NCBI RefSeq assembly: GCF_016907315.1
Contig: NZ_JAFBBS010000001.1
Span: forward strand, 1,922,001-1,986,000
Length of the DNA: 64,000 nt
Origin: Microbacterium esteraromaticum
GTDB lineage: Bacteria > Actinomycetota > Actinomycetes > Actinomycetales > Microbacteriaceae
Direction of reading: 5' to 3'
This document shows, in pieces, positions 1 through 9,139 of this stretch (positions are counted from its first letter, which is position 1; each line of letters begins with the position of its first letter). The notes under the pieces were generated by a model that had not been told where the DNA came from, made no database searches, and was given only the letters and a program-made list of their open reading frames with translations. Position numbers and translations under genes: made by a program.

Positions 1-4
1 CGCC

Positions 5-2302
5 GTGCGGGTGCCGAGGCCGATCACGGTGGCCGACGTCGCGGTGGCTCCGGTGTCTGTGGGAGCCAGGGTGGCGATGCGCAGACCGGGCGGCGAGACT
101 CCGCTTCCCGAGGAACCACCGGAAGATCCGCCCGAGGTGCCGCCGGTCGGTGACCCGGTCCGGCCGCCGCGCACGGTGACCCGGTTCACGGTCGTGCGCC
201 CAGGGCCGATCGCGGAGGTCGTCCCCGGTGACGCGCGCATCACCTCGATCGCGTTCGACGATGTCGTCGTCGATCGCGTTCGGCTCGACCAGCCGGGGGT
301 GGCGGCCGAGGCGAGCACCTTCCTGGTGGCCGCGGGCACCGGGCAGGTGGACTTCCCGCAGGGCATCGCCGCGCGAGGCATCGACGCGATCCACGTGGCC
401 CGCGATTCGGCCGCTGCGGCTGAGGGGTCGATGGTCATCCGGTACGAGTCCGAGGGCCAGCAGTCGTTCGCCGTCGTGCCGATCGCCGTGCTCGCGACCA
501 GCGCCATGCAGAAGGTCTGCTTCCTGCACGGGGATGCTGTGGGGCGCCGCGCCGAGCTGCTCGCCCATCTGCAGGCGAACCGCAGCCACTACACCCGCGT
601 TGTGCTGGGGCGTCTGGATGCAGCATCCCTCGCCCTGCTGCTCGCCGATGTGTCGTGGCAGGGGAAGCCGCTCGCCGATCAGGTCGAGCCGAATCCGATC
701 GCGGTGTCGGGCAACTACCTGGTGCTGCGCGCACCGGCCGAAGACGGCGACGCCAGCGGACTCGCGCAGTTCGCGACGTGGGGTGAGCTGCTGCGCGACC
801 GCAGGATCGACTTCGGCACCCAGTCGACCCGGCTCGTGCCCATCCCCACCGCGGGCGTCTTCGCCGAGGCGGTGCTGGGCCGTTCGAACTCTGCCGAGAA
901 GCTGGACATCACCCGGTTCTGGAACTGGCAGGATTCGCCGATTCCGCTGCAGCCGCCCGAGATCTCCCCGGTCGCGACCGGGTCGCGCGGAACGACCGAC
1001 GACCTGAAGCCCGGGCAGCTGGGCGCACCGGTGCTGGGCATCTCGGCACCGACGGTGCTGCCCGAGCCGGCCGGGCTCTCGGCGGCGCTGAGCGCACTGG
1101 CGAACGGAAGTATGTTCCGCGACATGGCCGGCCTCGTCGGCACGCAGGACGTCGCGAAGGATGCATCCGCCGGCACCCTCAACGCCGCCACCGAGGCGGG
1201 GCGCATCGCGAGCACGAACTTCCAGACCGCCACCACTCAGGCCACCGAGATGGGCAAGGCCGCCGCGAACATGTTCACGGCGATCAAGTCGGGTGAGGCC
1301 GCCAAGGGACGCGAGGCGGGCATCTCGGGCGACGGCGCCCGGATCAACCACGGCCGCGACATGGACGAGCGCGGGGTGACGGCGGGTGGCTCTGGTGTCT
1401 CGCCGGGCGCAGGTGGTTCGCTGCTCGACGCGGTCGGCGGGTCCTCCGCCGACCCCTCCGCTGAGACAGGGACGTTCGACACGGCATCCGGCGGCTCGGG
1501 CGGAACCGATTTCATGCCGGGGCCGACGGGCTTCCCCCGCGAGCTCGGATTCGCCGATGACGCCTCGTCGGTCTCGCCCGACCGGCTGGGCGCTGCCGCC
1601 CGCCAATTGGGTGTGCCGATGATACTGGCCGACTTCACGACTCGCGGATCGAGCACGTCGATCCGCTCGTCGAAGACCCTGCTGCTGAAGACCCTGCGGA
1701 CAGACGCTCTGAACGCCGGGATCGCGCTGCGTGGCGTGACTCTGCGTGACCTGGCGACGCATCCGAACGGCAAGGCCTATGCGGCCGTGGAGTTCGGCGC
1801 GTGGACCGACGACGCGAAGAACATCTACGTGAATCTTTCGGCTCTGCAGAAGATGATCGCCGATGCGGTGGCGAACGGCGTGCTGCTCGCCGATGCCGAG
1901 GACTTCGTGCGAGGCGTGGGAGTGCTCACGCTGCGGCACGAGGTGCAGCACACCGTGCAGTTCACGACGCTCGCGTCGCGGGCGCCGACGTTCGCCGAGA
2001 TGATCACGGCCGAGGCGTCCGCGTACAAGGGCGATGTCACCTGGCTGGGCACGCCGGCCAGCAAGAATCTGCTGACGAACACGTATGGCTGGGATGCCGC
2101 GACGCTCGCCGACGCGACCACCTCGAGCGCCACGCGTCAGGCCGTATTCGATGCGTTTGCGGCCGACGCCTCGTTGAACGACGAAGCGAAGCGTCGCGAT
2201 GCGCTCAAGGCCGGTGCGAACGGAGAGGCCTTCCTGCCCGACGAGATCCTGGTGGGAGGCAAGAAGAAGAAGGACTACGTGGCGCGGCAGATGTACCGCT
2301 GA
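5..2302 (+). CDS. Large protein with HExxH metallopeptidase-like motif, 5' end probably outside window
   Basis: I do not recognise a named family. The frame is open to the window edge, so the GTG at base 5 need not be the true start. Numbering from there, residues 1-60 are proline-rich, about 280-320 form a conserved-looking block (AEAVLGRSN, then TRFWNWQDSPIPLQPPEI), 400-520 are Gly/Ser/Ala-rich and of low complexity, and the C-terminal third is folded. It holds H645-E-V-Q-H649 with a glutamate 21 residues after the second histidine (E670, in TAEASAYKGD), the spacing of a gluzincin-type zinc site. I infer a metallopeptidase or metallopeptidase-like effector domain behind a long structural N-terminus. 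No signal peptide can be judged because the start is missing. The basic tail GGKKKKDY is unusual. Confidence 0.75.
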   Translation: MRVPRPITVADVAVAPVSVGARVAMRRPGGETPLPEEPPEDPPEVPPVGDPVRPPRTVTRFTVVRPGPIAEVVPGDARITSIAFDDVVVDRVRLDQPGVAAEASTFLVAAGTGQVDFPQGIAARGIDAIHVARDSAAAAEGSMVIRYESEGQQSFAVVPIAVLATSAMQKVCFLHGDAVGRRAELLAHLQANRSHYTRVVLGRLDAASLALLLADVSWQGKPLADQVEPNPIAVSGNYLVLRAPAEDGDASGLAQFATWGELLRDRRIDFGTQSTRLVPIPTAGVFAEAVLGRSNSAEKLDITRFWNWQDSPIPLQPPEISPVATGSRGTTDDLKPGQLGAPVLGISAPTVLPEPAGLSAALSALANGSMFRDMAGLVGTQDVAKDASAGTLNAATEAGRIASTNFQTATTQATEMGKAAANMFTAIKSGEAAKGREAGISGDGARINHGRDMDERGVTAGGSGVSPGAGGSLLDAVGGSSADPSAETGTFDTASGGSGGTDFMPGPTGFPRELGFADDASSVSPDRLGAAARQLGVPMILADFTTRGSSTSIRSSKTLLLKTLRTDALNAGIALRGVTLRDLATHPNGKAYAAVEFGAWTDDAKNIYVNLSALQKMIADAVANGVLLADAEDFVRGVGVLTLRHEVQHTVQFTTLASRAPTFAEMITAEASAYKGDVTWLGTPASKNLLTNTYGWDAATLADATTSSATRQAVFDAFAADASLNDEAKRRDALKAGANGEAFLPDEILVGGKKKKDYVARQMYR

Positions 2303-2397
2303 GCCGCGGGCTTCGTCCCTCGGGTGGCGCGGCCGGCGTCAGTAGACACGCGTAGATCCGTGTCGGTCGTCGTGCGCGTGGATGATTGACTGCCCTC

Positions 2398-3333
2398 ATG
2401 CATTCCGACACCGAAGTCGATACCGCTGCGGCGCCGAGACCAGCCTGGATCTCTCTGGTCGTCGGCGTCGTGGCATCCGTCGTTCTGCTCTTCCCGTCGT
2501 GGGTGGGAGGCGGCCGGCTGCCGCTGCAGAACCTGTGGCACGAGCAGACGATGCCGGAGGACATGCCGTTCTCGCTGCTGCCGCTGAGTCAGTATTACGC
2601 GCTGAGCATCTTCGTGATGCTGCTGCTCGGCGGTGTGGTCGCCGGTCTTGTGGTGCGGACGCTGAGGGCGCGCGCCTGGCCGGCGGCGCTCGGCGTGCTG
2701 CTCGTGCACCTGATCGTGACCGTGCAGAGCTTCGCGGTGCTGGCGAACGGTCTGGGCATCGCCGACGGCTCGGCCGGTCCGCGCGAGATGCTCTATTTCG
2801 GAGGGATGCTCGGGGGCGTGCTGATCGGGACGCTGCTGGCGCAGGTCGGATGCTGGATGGCATCGCGCCCTGCCGTGCCGCTGCCCGCGCTCGCCGTCGC
2901 GCTCGCCGCGGTGCCGGTGCGCAGCTGGATCGGCTTTGTGATCGCGTCGTTCAACCCCATCACCGGTTACCCGCAGGAGGTCGGCATGGTGCTGCGGTGG
3001 GTGCCCGCGGTGATCGTCGCGGCTGCGTTGATCTGGTGCGGTGTGCGTCCGCTGTCGCGGCTGGTCGTGTGGGTAATGGGGCTGCTGACGCTGTGGGTGC
3101 TGCCCGCGGTGTTCACGGCTCTGAGCTACGCGCTCGGGATGCGGGTGCTCGACGGTGACGTGGGGGAGATGGCGCAGGCAGCGGCGCAGGTGTTCCCGAT
3201 GGCGCTCGGGGTGGAGGTGCTGCCGGTGGTGGTCGCGGCGGTGGGTGCGGGGGTCGGGACCGTGGTCAGAGCCGCGAGTGCGCGCCGAGTAGCTGCGTTC
3301 TCAGCTGAAGACCGGGCAGACGCCGTTCGTTAG
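2398..3333 (+). CDS. Polytopic membrane protein of unknown function
   Basis: About eight hydrophobic segments span the 311 residues (for example residues 15-40, 65-88 and the last around 275-300), with short loops, so it is an integral membrane protein. I see no transporter or enzyme motif. The ATG at 2398 is preferred over the in-frame TTG at 2386; neither has a strong ribosome binding site. It follows the HExxH protein by 95 bases on the same strand, so co-transcription is possible. The tail after the last helix is arginine-rich. Function unknown. Confidence 0.7.
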   Translation: MHSDTEVDTAAAPRPAWISLVVGVVASVVLLFPSWVGGGRLPLQNLWHEQTMPEDMPFSLLPLSQYYALSIFVMLLLGGVVAGLVVRTLRARAWPAALGVLLVHLIVTVQSFAVLANGLGIADGSAGPREMLYFGGMLGGVLIGTLLAQVGCWMASRPAVPLPALAVALAAVPVRSWIGFVIASFNPITGYPQEVGMVLRWVPAVIVAAALIWCGVRPLSRLVVWVMGLLTLWVLPAVFTALSYALGMRVLDGDVGEMAQAAAQVFPMALGVEVLPVVVAAVGAGVGTVVRAASARRVAAFSAEDRADAVR

Positions 3334-3432
3334 CACGCGCACCCCGTCGGCTGGGCTTGGGCGACTTCGTATTGCTGCGCACCGGAGCTCACCGTGAATG
3401 CCGATGATGTCGACGACCTCAGGGCCCTGGCG

Positions 3433-4179
3433 TCACCGGCGTGAGAGGAGAGACGTGACCTTCAGACGGCCGCTATGAATCCACACATCTGAGTATTCGA
3501 TCGGTCGACCATCGACGAGATACGTGACCTGCTGCATGTACTGAACAGGTTGACCGGGAGAGATCCGGAGTGCAGCGGCGATCTCGTCATCTGCTGCTTC
3601 CGCGCTGAACGTCCGTCGAGCAGTCCCGATCTTGAGTCCGTATCGGCCTTCGAGGGTGCCGAATAAGCTCTCCTCCGCAAAATCCGTGTCGATGATGCCG
3701 GGCGTGAGATCCAACCGAACGTAGTTCGTGAGCATCGTGACCGGCTCGCCGGCAGTTGACCGCAACCGTGACAGTCGGAGCACCTCGCCCCCGACTGGCA
3801 CATCTAGAAGCGCGGCGACCGGACGCGGCGGGCCGATCGCCTCTTTGGCTCGGACTTCGGTGTCAAAGACCACACCCTGATTCGCGAAGTCCTCCGACAG
3901 CGTGCTGAGTCGCTGCGCGATAGACGGTTCGAAGGTCATGGAGGTGACGAATGTCCCGCGTCCGCGGACCTGACGCAGAAGGCCTTCCTCGATCAGCGTG
4001 GTGAGTGCACGCCTGAGCGTGCCGCGGCTGACGCCCAGTTCGGCGGCGAGGTCCGGCTCGCTCTTGAGACGGTAATGGGCGGGCCAGTCTCCGGTCGCGA
4101 TGCGGTTGCGGATGTGCTCGGAGATCTGAGCGTGTATAGCTATGGGCGCGTCGCGGTCGATCGCGTGCTGGTCACTCAT
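3433..4179 (-). CDS. GntR-family regulator with UTRA domain (HutC type)
   Basis: The first 75 residues are a winged helix-turn-helix of GntR type (IRNRIATGDW, LKSEPDLAAELGVSRGTLRRAL, RGRGTFV). Residues about 90-245 are a UTRA ligand-binding domain (SRLRSTAGEPV, YVRLDLTPG, GRPIEYSDVWIHSGR). Proteins of this type are released from DNA by sugars or phosphorylated sugars. It is the last gene of a seven-gene minus-strand sugar operon, 83 bases after the aldolase gene, and is the obvious candidate repressor of that operon. The inducer is not predictable from sequence. Its base composition is less G+C-rich than the neighbours. Confidence 0.92.
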   Translation of the reverse strand: MSDQHAIDRDAPIAIHAQISEHIRNRIATGDWPAHYRLKSEPDLAAELGVSRGTLRRALTTLIEEGLLRQVRGRGTFVTSMTFEPSIAQRLSTLSEDFANQGVVFDTEVRAKEAIGPPRPVAALLDVPVGGEVLRLSRLRSTAGEPVTMLTNYVRLDLTPGIIDTDFAEESLFGTLEGRYGLKIGTARRTFSAEAADDEIAAALRISPGQPVQYMQQVTYLVDGRPIEYSDVWIHSGRLKVTSLLSRR

Positions 4180-4210
4180 ATGTCTTGTCCCCCCTCCTAT
4201 CGTCCCTCAC

Positions 4211-4257
4211 CGACACGGGTTGATGTGCGACCTGACGCCACACACCAACTCGTGTCG
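4211..4257. repeat. 12-bp inverted repeat between aldolase and gntR genes
   Basis: CGACACGGGTTG (4211-4222) is the reverse complement of CAACTCGTGTCG (4246-4257) with one mismatch, with a 23-base spacer. It fills the gap between the deoC-like stop and the gntR start. It could be an operator giving gntR its own control or an RNA hairpin; there is no U-tract, so it is not a typical terminator. Confidence 0.5.
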
Positions 4258-4262
4258 ACCGG

Positions 4263-4970
4263 TCAGTAGCTGACCGTGGAATCGTCTCCTGTGTCGTTGA
4301 TGATCTCGATACCGGCGCTGGTTCCCAAGAGCACCGCTCCGGCTTTCAGCAGCGAGACCGCCTGAGGGTAGGTCTTGATCGAACCCGATGCTTTGACCTG
4401 AACGCCAGCGTGGGCGCGGTCGACGAGGTATCGGATGCTATCCGGGTTGGCGGTTTCGATGGCGCCGCTGGACGCGTTCTTCAGATACGCCGCGCCCGCC
4501 TCCTGCGCGAGGTCCACGGCCGCTTCCTTCTCTGCGTCGGTCAGCCGTGGCAGCTCGAGCATGACCTTCACAGGGAGGCCGCTCGCGCGGACCACTCCGG
4601 CGATGTCTTCCCGGAACTCGTCGTACATGCCGCTCTTCAGCCATCCGACCTGCACGCCGATGTCGAGTTGCGTGGCGCCCAGGCGCGCGATCTCCGCGGC
4701 CTCCGCTGCCTTGCCTGCACTGGTCATCACGCCCACGGTGGGGAAGTCCAGCGCGGATGCGATTCCGATGCCGGTGCCCTTCAGCTCGCCGGCGACCAGC
4801 GGCACCCACGATGCGGGCACCATGGCGGCGTTGAATCCGTATTCGACGGTTTCACGGATGTGGGCGAGCATCTCATCACGGGTGGTGCCGAGCTCGATCA
4901 GCGTGTGCTGGATGAAGGGGGCCAGCTCGGCCGGCTTCAGTGTGGTCGGATCAATGGTGATATCGGTCAC
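4263..4970 (-). CDS. deoC: DeoC-family aldolase (deoxyribose-phosphate aldolase-like)
   Basis: A 235-residue class I aldolase of the DeoC/LacD fold. Aligned with DeoC, D103 sits in QLDIGVQVGWLKSG, the Schiff-base lysine is K164 in AYLKNASSGA and the second active-site lysine is K193 in VQVKASGSIKT. DeoC normally splits 2-deoxyribose-5-phosphate into glyceraldehyde-3-phosphate and acetaldehyde. Here the usual VKTSTGF around the Schiff base reads LKNASSGA, so the substrate may be a different phosphorylated sugar. The GTG at 4970 was chosen because it begins the conserved region; the frame runs open further upstream, into the RbsD gene. It sits between RbsD and GntR in the operon. Confidence 0.85.
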   Translation of the reverse strand: MTDITIDPTTLKPAELAPFIQHTLIELGTTRDEMLAHIRETVEYGFNAAMVPASWVPLVAGELKGTGIGIASALDFPTVGVMTSAGKAAEAAEIARLGATQLDIGVQVGWLKSGMYDEFREDIAGVVRASGLPVKVMLELPRLTDAEKEAAVDLAQEAGAAYLKNASSGAIETANPDSIRYLVDRAHAGVQVKASGSIKTYPQAVSLLKAGAVLLGTSAGIEIINDTGDDSTVSY

Positions 4971-5010
4971 TGGGGTTCTCTTTCTATGAGGTGGTCGGTG
5001 AGCGTCGCGC

Positions 5011-5466
5011 TCAGAGCTTGTCGGCGTAGTAGTCGGGAGCAACGACGCCGTCCCCGCCGAACCACTTGGGGACGTCGACGCCGCAGAACAAGCCGATGTT
5101 GCCCCAAGGCTCAAAAGCGCCGGTGCGGACGATGACTTTCGCCTGCTTCGCGAGGGCTCCGAGCACGTCGGCGTGAGTGCGAGTGCTGAACTCGGCGTCC
5201 GGGAACCGCTGGATCAGCCACTCGTCCAAGCGCGGGTTGTTGCTCGTGACGTCTTCCGCGCGCACCACTCCTTCAATAACGACCTCGTCTGCGATGAGCC
5301 CGATGACGGTGCGCAGATCGGGAAGGTTCTCGGCGACCGCGAGGTCCACGCGCTGAGCGTCTCGCGGGATCGGGAACCCCGCGTCCACGACGAGTATCAG
5401 GTCAGTGTGACCGAGGGTGGCAAGCGCTCCGCTGAGCTGAGCGTTCAGGATGCCGTGGCGCTTCAT
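5011..5466 (-). CDS. rbsD: RbsD/FucU-family sugar pyranase
   Basis: 151 residues, slightly longer than RbsD (about 140). Characteristic motifs are present: the N-terminal MKRHGILN, GHTD with the catalytic histidine, DAGFPIP, and the C-terminal VRTGAFEPWGNIGL, which replaces the canonical RTGEFTPYANV. The family interconverts pyranose and furanose (or anomeric) forms of ribose or fucose so that the kinase can use the sugar. It lies downstream of the ABC ATPase gene and upstream of the aldolase in the sugar operon. The altered tail motif leaves the exact sugar open. Confidence 0.9.
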   Translation of the reverse strand: MKRHGILNAQLSGALATLGHTDLILVVDAGFPIPRDAQRVDLAVAENLPDLRTVIGLIADEVVIEGVVRAEDVTSNNPRLDEWLIQRFPDAEFSTRTHADVLGALAKQAKVIVRTGAFEPWGNIGLFCGVDVPKWFGGDGVVAPDYYADKL

Positions 5467-5496
5467 AGTCTTTTCTCCTTCGGGTGGCGGATCTGG

Positions 5497-7026
5497 TCAG
5501 GCTGCGGAGCCGGCGCCCGTCGCAGCGGTCATGATGGACTCCTCCGTGGCGTCGACGGACTGCACGACGTCGACGACGCGCCCTTCGGCCATCACGACGA
5601 TGCGGTCGGTGACGGTGAGCAATTCGGGGAGATCGGAGGAGGAGCAGAGGATCGCGACACCGCGGTCAGCTAGCGCGAACAGCTGCTCGTAGATCTCGGC
5701 TTTCGCGCCCACGTCGACTCCGCGGGTCGGCTCGTCGAGAATCAGCACACCCGGATCGATGGCGATCCACCGAGCGAGCATCGCCTTCTGCTGGTTGCCG
5801 CCGGAGAGGTTCGTGATGGGCTGACTCATGGTCGCGGTCTTCACGCGAAGAGCATCCGCGAGCGAGCGGGCGTTCTTCTCGAACGCCCGCCGACGTACCA
5901 GGCCAATTCTCGTGAGTGCTTTGACTCCGAGCACGCCGATGTTCTCCGCGACGCTCATGGTGGTCAGCAGCCCTTGCGCGCGTCGCTCGCCGGGCACGAA
6001 GCCCAGTCGGCGGTCAACGCTGGCGATCGGATTTCGCTGCTCGTACGATTCGCCGAGCAGTTCGACGGCACCGCCGCCGCTCTTGTCGCCGCCGAAGATG
6101 TTGTGCAGCATCTCGACGCGGCCGCTGTCGGGAAGTCCTGCCACCCCGACGATCTCGCCTGGGTGGACTTCGAGGTCCACTCCCGAATGGCGCTTTCCAG
6201 AGAGGCCGCGGACCACGAGCGCAGGGCTTGTGGAGAGCGGCTCTGCACTCGCCGTTCCCCGCTGCTCGGCGCGAGAAGCGAACTGCCCGAGCTCACGACC
6301 GACCATCGCCGCGACTGCCTGGTCAGGCGTGACATCGTCGCGGCGCCAGGACGCTACGTGACGCCCATCGCGCAGAACTTCGATGCGGTCTGCGAGGTGG
6401 AATACTTCCGGCATCCGGTGCGAGACGTAGACCATCGTCGTCCCGCCCTCCCTGAGGGTGTTCATCAGCGTGAACAGCCGATCTGATTCCGCGGGTGTGA
6501 GCATGGCGGTGGGTTCGTCGAGGATGAGAACACGGCAGTCCCGCGCGATGGACCGTGCGACGACAACAAGCTGCTGGGTGGCGAGATCGAGCTCGCGCAC
6601 CGCCATGTTCGGGTCGATGTGCAAGTCGAGCTCGGCCAGCAGATCCACCGCGCGTGACAGCATGTGACGCCGTGACGGGAACATCCTGTTGCCGGGCTCA
6701 ATGCCCGCGAGGATGTTCTCGGCGACAGAGCGGTCGGGCAGAAGTGAGAGTTCCTGCGGCACGATTGCGATCCCGTGCTGGGAGAGCATGGCGGTGGGTT
6801 CGAAGGAGGTGACGGCCTCTCCGAAGACAGTGACGCTTCCTCCACTCGGCGGCTGCAGGCCGGCGAGAATCTTCAGGAGCGTGGATTTGCCCGCACCGTT
6901 CTCTCCGAGCAGCGCAGTCACCTCGCCCGCGGTGATGTCGAAGCTCACGTCCTGTAGAGCACTGACCGGACCGAAGTTGCGGCTGAGGTGCTCGATGCGG
7001 ACGGCGAGCGGAGGAAGCGTGCTCAT
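5497..7026 (-). CDS. rbsA: Sugar ABC transporter ATPase, two nucleotide-binding domains (RbsA type)
   Basis: 509 residues, the normal length for RbsA/XylG/MglA. The N-terminal domain has Walker A GENGAGKST and Walker B VLILDEPTAML. The C-terminal domain has a degenerate first ATP site (VAGLPDSGR) but an intact signature LSGGNQQK and Walker B VLILDEPTRGVD, the usual asymmetry of carbohydrate-uptake-2 ATPases. It drives the permease encoded at 8138-9139. Its ATG overlaps the stop of the binding-protein gene (TGATG), so the two are probably translationally coupled. Confidence 0.95.
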   Translation of the reverse strand: MSTLPPLAVRIEHLSRNFGPVSALQDVSFDITAGEVTALLGENGAGKSTLLKILAGLQPPSGGSVTVFGEAVTSFEPTAMLSQHGIAIVPQELSLLPDRSVAENILAGIEPGNRMFPSRRHMLSRAVDLLAELDLHIDPNMAVRELDLATQQLVVVARSIARDCRVLILDEPTAMLTPAESDRLFTLMNTLREGGTTMVYVSHRMPEVFHLADRIEVLRDGRHVASWRRDDVTPDQAVAAMVGRELGQFASRAEQRGTASAEPLSTSPALVVRGLSGKRHSGVDLEVHPGEIVGVAGLPDSGRVEMLHNIFGGDKSGGGAVELLGESYEQRNPIASVDRRLGFVPGERRAQGLLTTMSVAENIGVLGVKALTRIGLVRRRAFEKNARSLADALRVKTATMSQPITNLSGGNQQKAMLARWIAIDPGVLILDEPTRGVDVGAKAEIYEQLFALADRGVAILCSSSDLPELLTVTDRIVVMAEGRVVDVVQSVDATEESIMTAATGAGSAA

Positions 7027-8054
7027 CAGCCTTCCACCGTTGCTTCGTCGAGGTTGTCCGAGGTGATGAACTGCGCGCCGGTGTCGACGCCGGCGATCTC
7101 AGTGCCCTCAGCGAGGAAGTCGTGGAGCACCTTCACAGCCTGGTAGCCCTGCTCCTCGGGGTTCTGACTGATGGTGAAGGAAACCACGCCGTTGCGAACG
7201 AAATCGGCGGTCTGCGGGAGTAGGTCGAATCCGACCATCGCGATCTTTCCGGTGTTGCCGGTCTGCTGAACCCACGTTGCGGCGGCCGTCGTGCTGCAGC
7301 AGTCGAGCCCGGCGATGGCGACTACGTCGGACTGGCCGGACATCGTCGACTCGACGGTGTTGTATGCGGCGTTCGGCTCGTTGCCGACGTTCACGGGGCC
7401 GACGATCTCGAGACCGGAGCCTTCGAGGCCCTTCTCGAAACCACCGAACCGGTCGTTCGACCATCCCGCGCCGGTGTCAAGGGAGAAGACGACCACCTTG
7501 CCCGTCGCGCCTTCCCCGAGCACGGAGCGCAGTTCTGTCGCCTCGGCCTCCCCTGAACCCGCGAGATCCTGCCCGACGAAGCCCATCTGCTTCGAATCCG
7601 GGTTGTCGGTGTTGAAGGAGATGATAGGAATACCCGCGTCATAGGCCTGGGCGATGACGGGCTTGAGCGCGTCACTGGACGAGCTCGACACGGCCAGTGC
7701 GTCGACGGATTGCTGTTGGATGAGCGTCTGCAGCTCAGAAACCTGCCGAGCCGCGTCGCCTCCGGTCGGGCCGATGAGCTGCACGTCGGCACCGAACTCC
7801 TCGCCGGCACGCTCCATACCTGCCGAGATGGGTGTCGCAAACGCCAGCGAGGGGTCGTGGTAGCTGAGCTTGATGCGCAGCGGCTCGCCCTCGTCGACGC
7901 GCTTCTGGATGTAGTCGGCGAGCTGGAACCCGCCGCCCTTGGCCGGTTCGGAGTCGCCGGTGGTGATGGCGCCGCAGCCGCTGAGAGCGAGCGCGGCGGA
8001 AGCAACGAGCGCGCCAGTGGCGATGAGTCGCTTCGCGATGAGTGAGATGGACAT
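7026..8054 (-). CDS. rbsB: Sugar ABC transporter substrate-binding lipoprotein (RbsB-like)
   Basis: 342 residues with a lipoprotein signal: basic N-terminus, hydrophobic core, lipobox LSGC. The mature part is a periplasmic-binding-protein type I (Peripla_BP_4) domain, with motifs such as LIQQQSVDALAVSSSS, IPIISFNTDN and GFDLLPQTADFV. The ATG at 8054 begins the signal peptide; the frame is open far upstream but that part antisense-reads the permease. A cysteine pair occurs mid-domain (GLDCCSTT). It supplies the extracellular binding function for the RbsA/RbsC-type transporter; a ribose-like or deoxy sugar is inferred from the operon. Confidence 0.93.
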   Translation of the reverse strand: MSISLIAKRLIATGALVASAALALSGCGAITTGDSEPAKGGGFQLADYIQKRVDEGEPLRIKLSYHDPSLAFATPISAGMERAGEEFGADVQLIGPTGGDAARQVSELQTLIQQQSVDALAVSSSSSDALKPVIAQAYDAGIPIISFNTDNPDSKQMGFVGQDLAGSGEAEATELRSVLGEGATGKVVVFSLDTGAGWSNDRFGGFEKGLEGSGLEIVGPVNVGNEPNAAYNTVESTMSGQSDVVAIAGLDCCSTTAAATWVQQTGNTGKIAMVGFDLLPQTADFVRNGVVSFTISQNPEEQGYQAVKVLHDFLAEGTEIAGVDTGAQFITSDNLDEATVEG

Positions 8055-8094
8055 CGATACTCCTTCGTGTGTGTCCGTGAGTGCATGTGTCGAG

Positions 8095-8132
8095 TGGCGC
8101 TGAGGGGCGCCAAGGTCCGCGTGGTCCACGCG
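8095..8132. repeat. Two intercistronic hairpins between permease and binding-protein genes
   Basis: TGGCGC/GCGCCA (8095-8100, 8107-8112) and CGCGTGG/CCACGCG (8118-8124, 8126-8132) are perfect small inverted repeats in the 83-base gap downstream of the permease gene. Such hairpins often adjust mRNA stability so that the binding protein is made in excess. No U-tract follows. Inference only. Confidence 0.45.
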
Positions 8133-8137
8133 AAGAT

Positions 8138-9139
8138 TCAGGCCTTGGTCTTGCGACGTCTCTGCCAGGTGTCGGCGGCGACGGCGGCGACGATGACAAG
8201 ACCGGTGACGACGGTCTGCCAGAACGAAGAGATCCCGTTGATGTTGAGGATGTTCTGCAGCAGACCGATGAAGGTCACGCCGATGACGGTGCCCCACATC
8301 GTGCCTGAGCCGCCGAACAGTGCCGCACCGCCGATGATCACGGCGGAGATCACGGTCAGCTCCAGCCCGGTGCCGGTGACACCCTGCACATAGGACAGGA
8401 ATGACAGTCCGAGGACACCGGAGATCCCTGCGGTCAGTCCCGACAGAACGAACGCCGTGAGTTTGACGCTCTTCACGTTGATGCCGACCAGTCGTGCCGC
8501 CTCCTGATTGCCGCCGACCGCATAGGTGTTGAAGCCGAGGCGCGAACGCGACAGCAGGATGATGCCGATGGCGGCGATGACCGCGAAGATGATCAGCTGC
8601 ATCGGCACGACGCCGAAAAGCCGTCCCTGCCCGATGAGCGTGAACTCCGCTACGCCGGGCTGATTGCTGGAGAGCGAGATGGGGGCGCCATCTGAGATCA
8701 GCAGGGTGAGACCGCGGAAGACACTGAGGCTTCCGAGCGTGACGATGAAACTCGGAACTCCGAGAAGAACGACGGCGAGTCCGTTGAGCAGGCCAGCGAC
8801 CACCGCCACGGCGAGCCCGATGAAGATGGCGAGGGGCCAGGCGATCCCGGCGGTGATAGCCATTCCCGTCGTGATCGCGGACAACGCATAGATGGACCCC
8901 ACCGAGAGATCGATCTCGCCGTTGATGATCACGAAGGTGGCGCCGATGGCCATGATGCCGATCTGCGAGATCTGCTGACCGACTGACAGCAGGTTTCCAC
9001 TCTGAGCGAAGTTCGGCTGCAGTACAGCGCCGAGGATGAAGAGCAGCACGAGTGCGGCGAAGACCCCAGCTTCGCGGGCGTGAAGAAGCTTGCGCGGATT
9101 GAACTGGGCGGACCTCGTTGCGACGACGGTGGCACTCAT
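8138..9139 (-). CDS. rbsC: Sugar ABC transporter permease (RbsC type)
   Basis: 333 residues, about ten hydrophobic helices, and the conserved family core INGEIDLSVGSIYALSA followed by GGNQEAARLVGINV, the EAA-like loop that contacts the ATPase. This is the BPD_transp_2 family of ribose/xylose/galactose transporters. The ATG overlaps the kinase stop by ATGA, so translation is coupled. Basic C-terminus (TWQRRRKTKA) is cytoplasmic by the positive-inside rule. Confidence 0.95.
   Translation of the reverse strand: MSATVVATRSAQFNPRKLLHAREAGVFAALVLLFILGAVLQPNFAQSGNLLSVGQQISQIGIMAIGATFVIINGEIDLSVGSIYALSAITTGMAITAGIAWPLAIFIGLAVAVVAGLLNGLAVVLLGVPSFIVTLGSLSVFRGLTLLISDGAPISLSSNQPGVAEFTLIGQGRLFGVVPMQLIIFAVIAAIGIILLSRSRLGFNTYAVGGNQEAARLVGINVKSVKLTAFVLSGLTAGISGVLGLSFLSYVQGVTGTGLELTVISAVIIGGAALFGGSGTMWGTVIGVTFIGLLQNILNINGISSFWQTVVTGLVIVAAVAADTWQRRRKTKA

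Noticed and set aside
4435..4989. Plus-strand frame opposite the aldolase gene
   Set aside because: Shadow of the real gene; amino-acid composition is atypical and there is no binding site.
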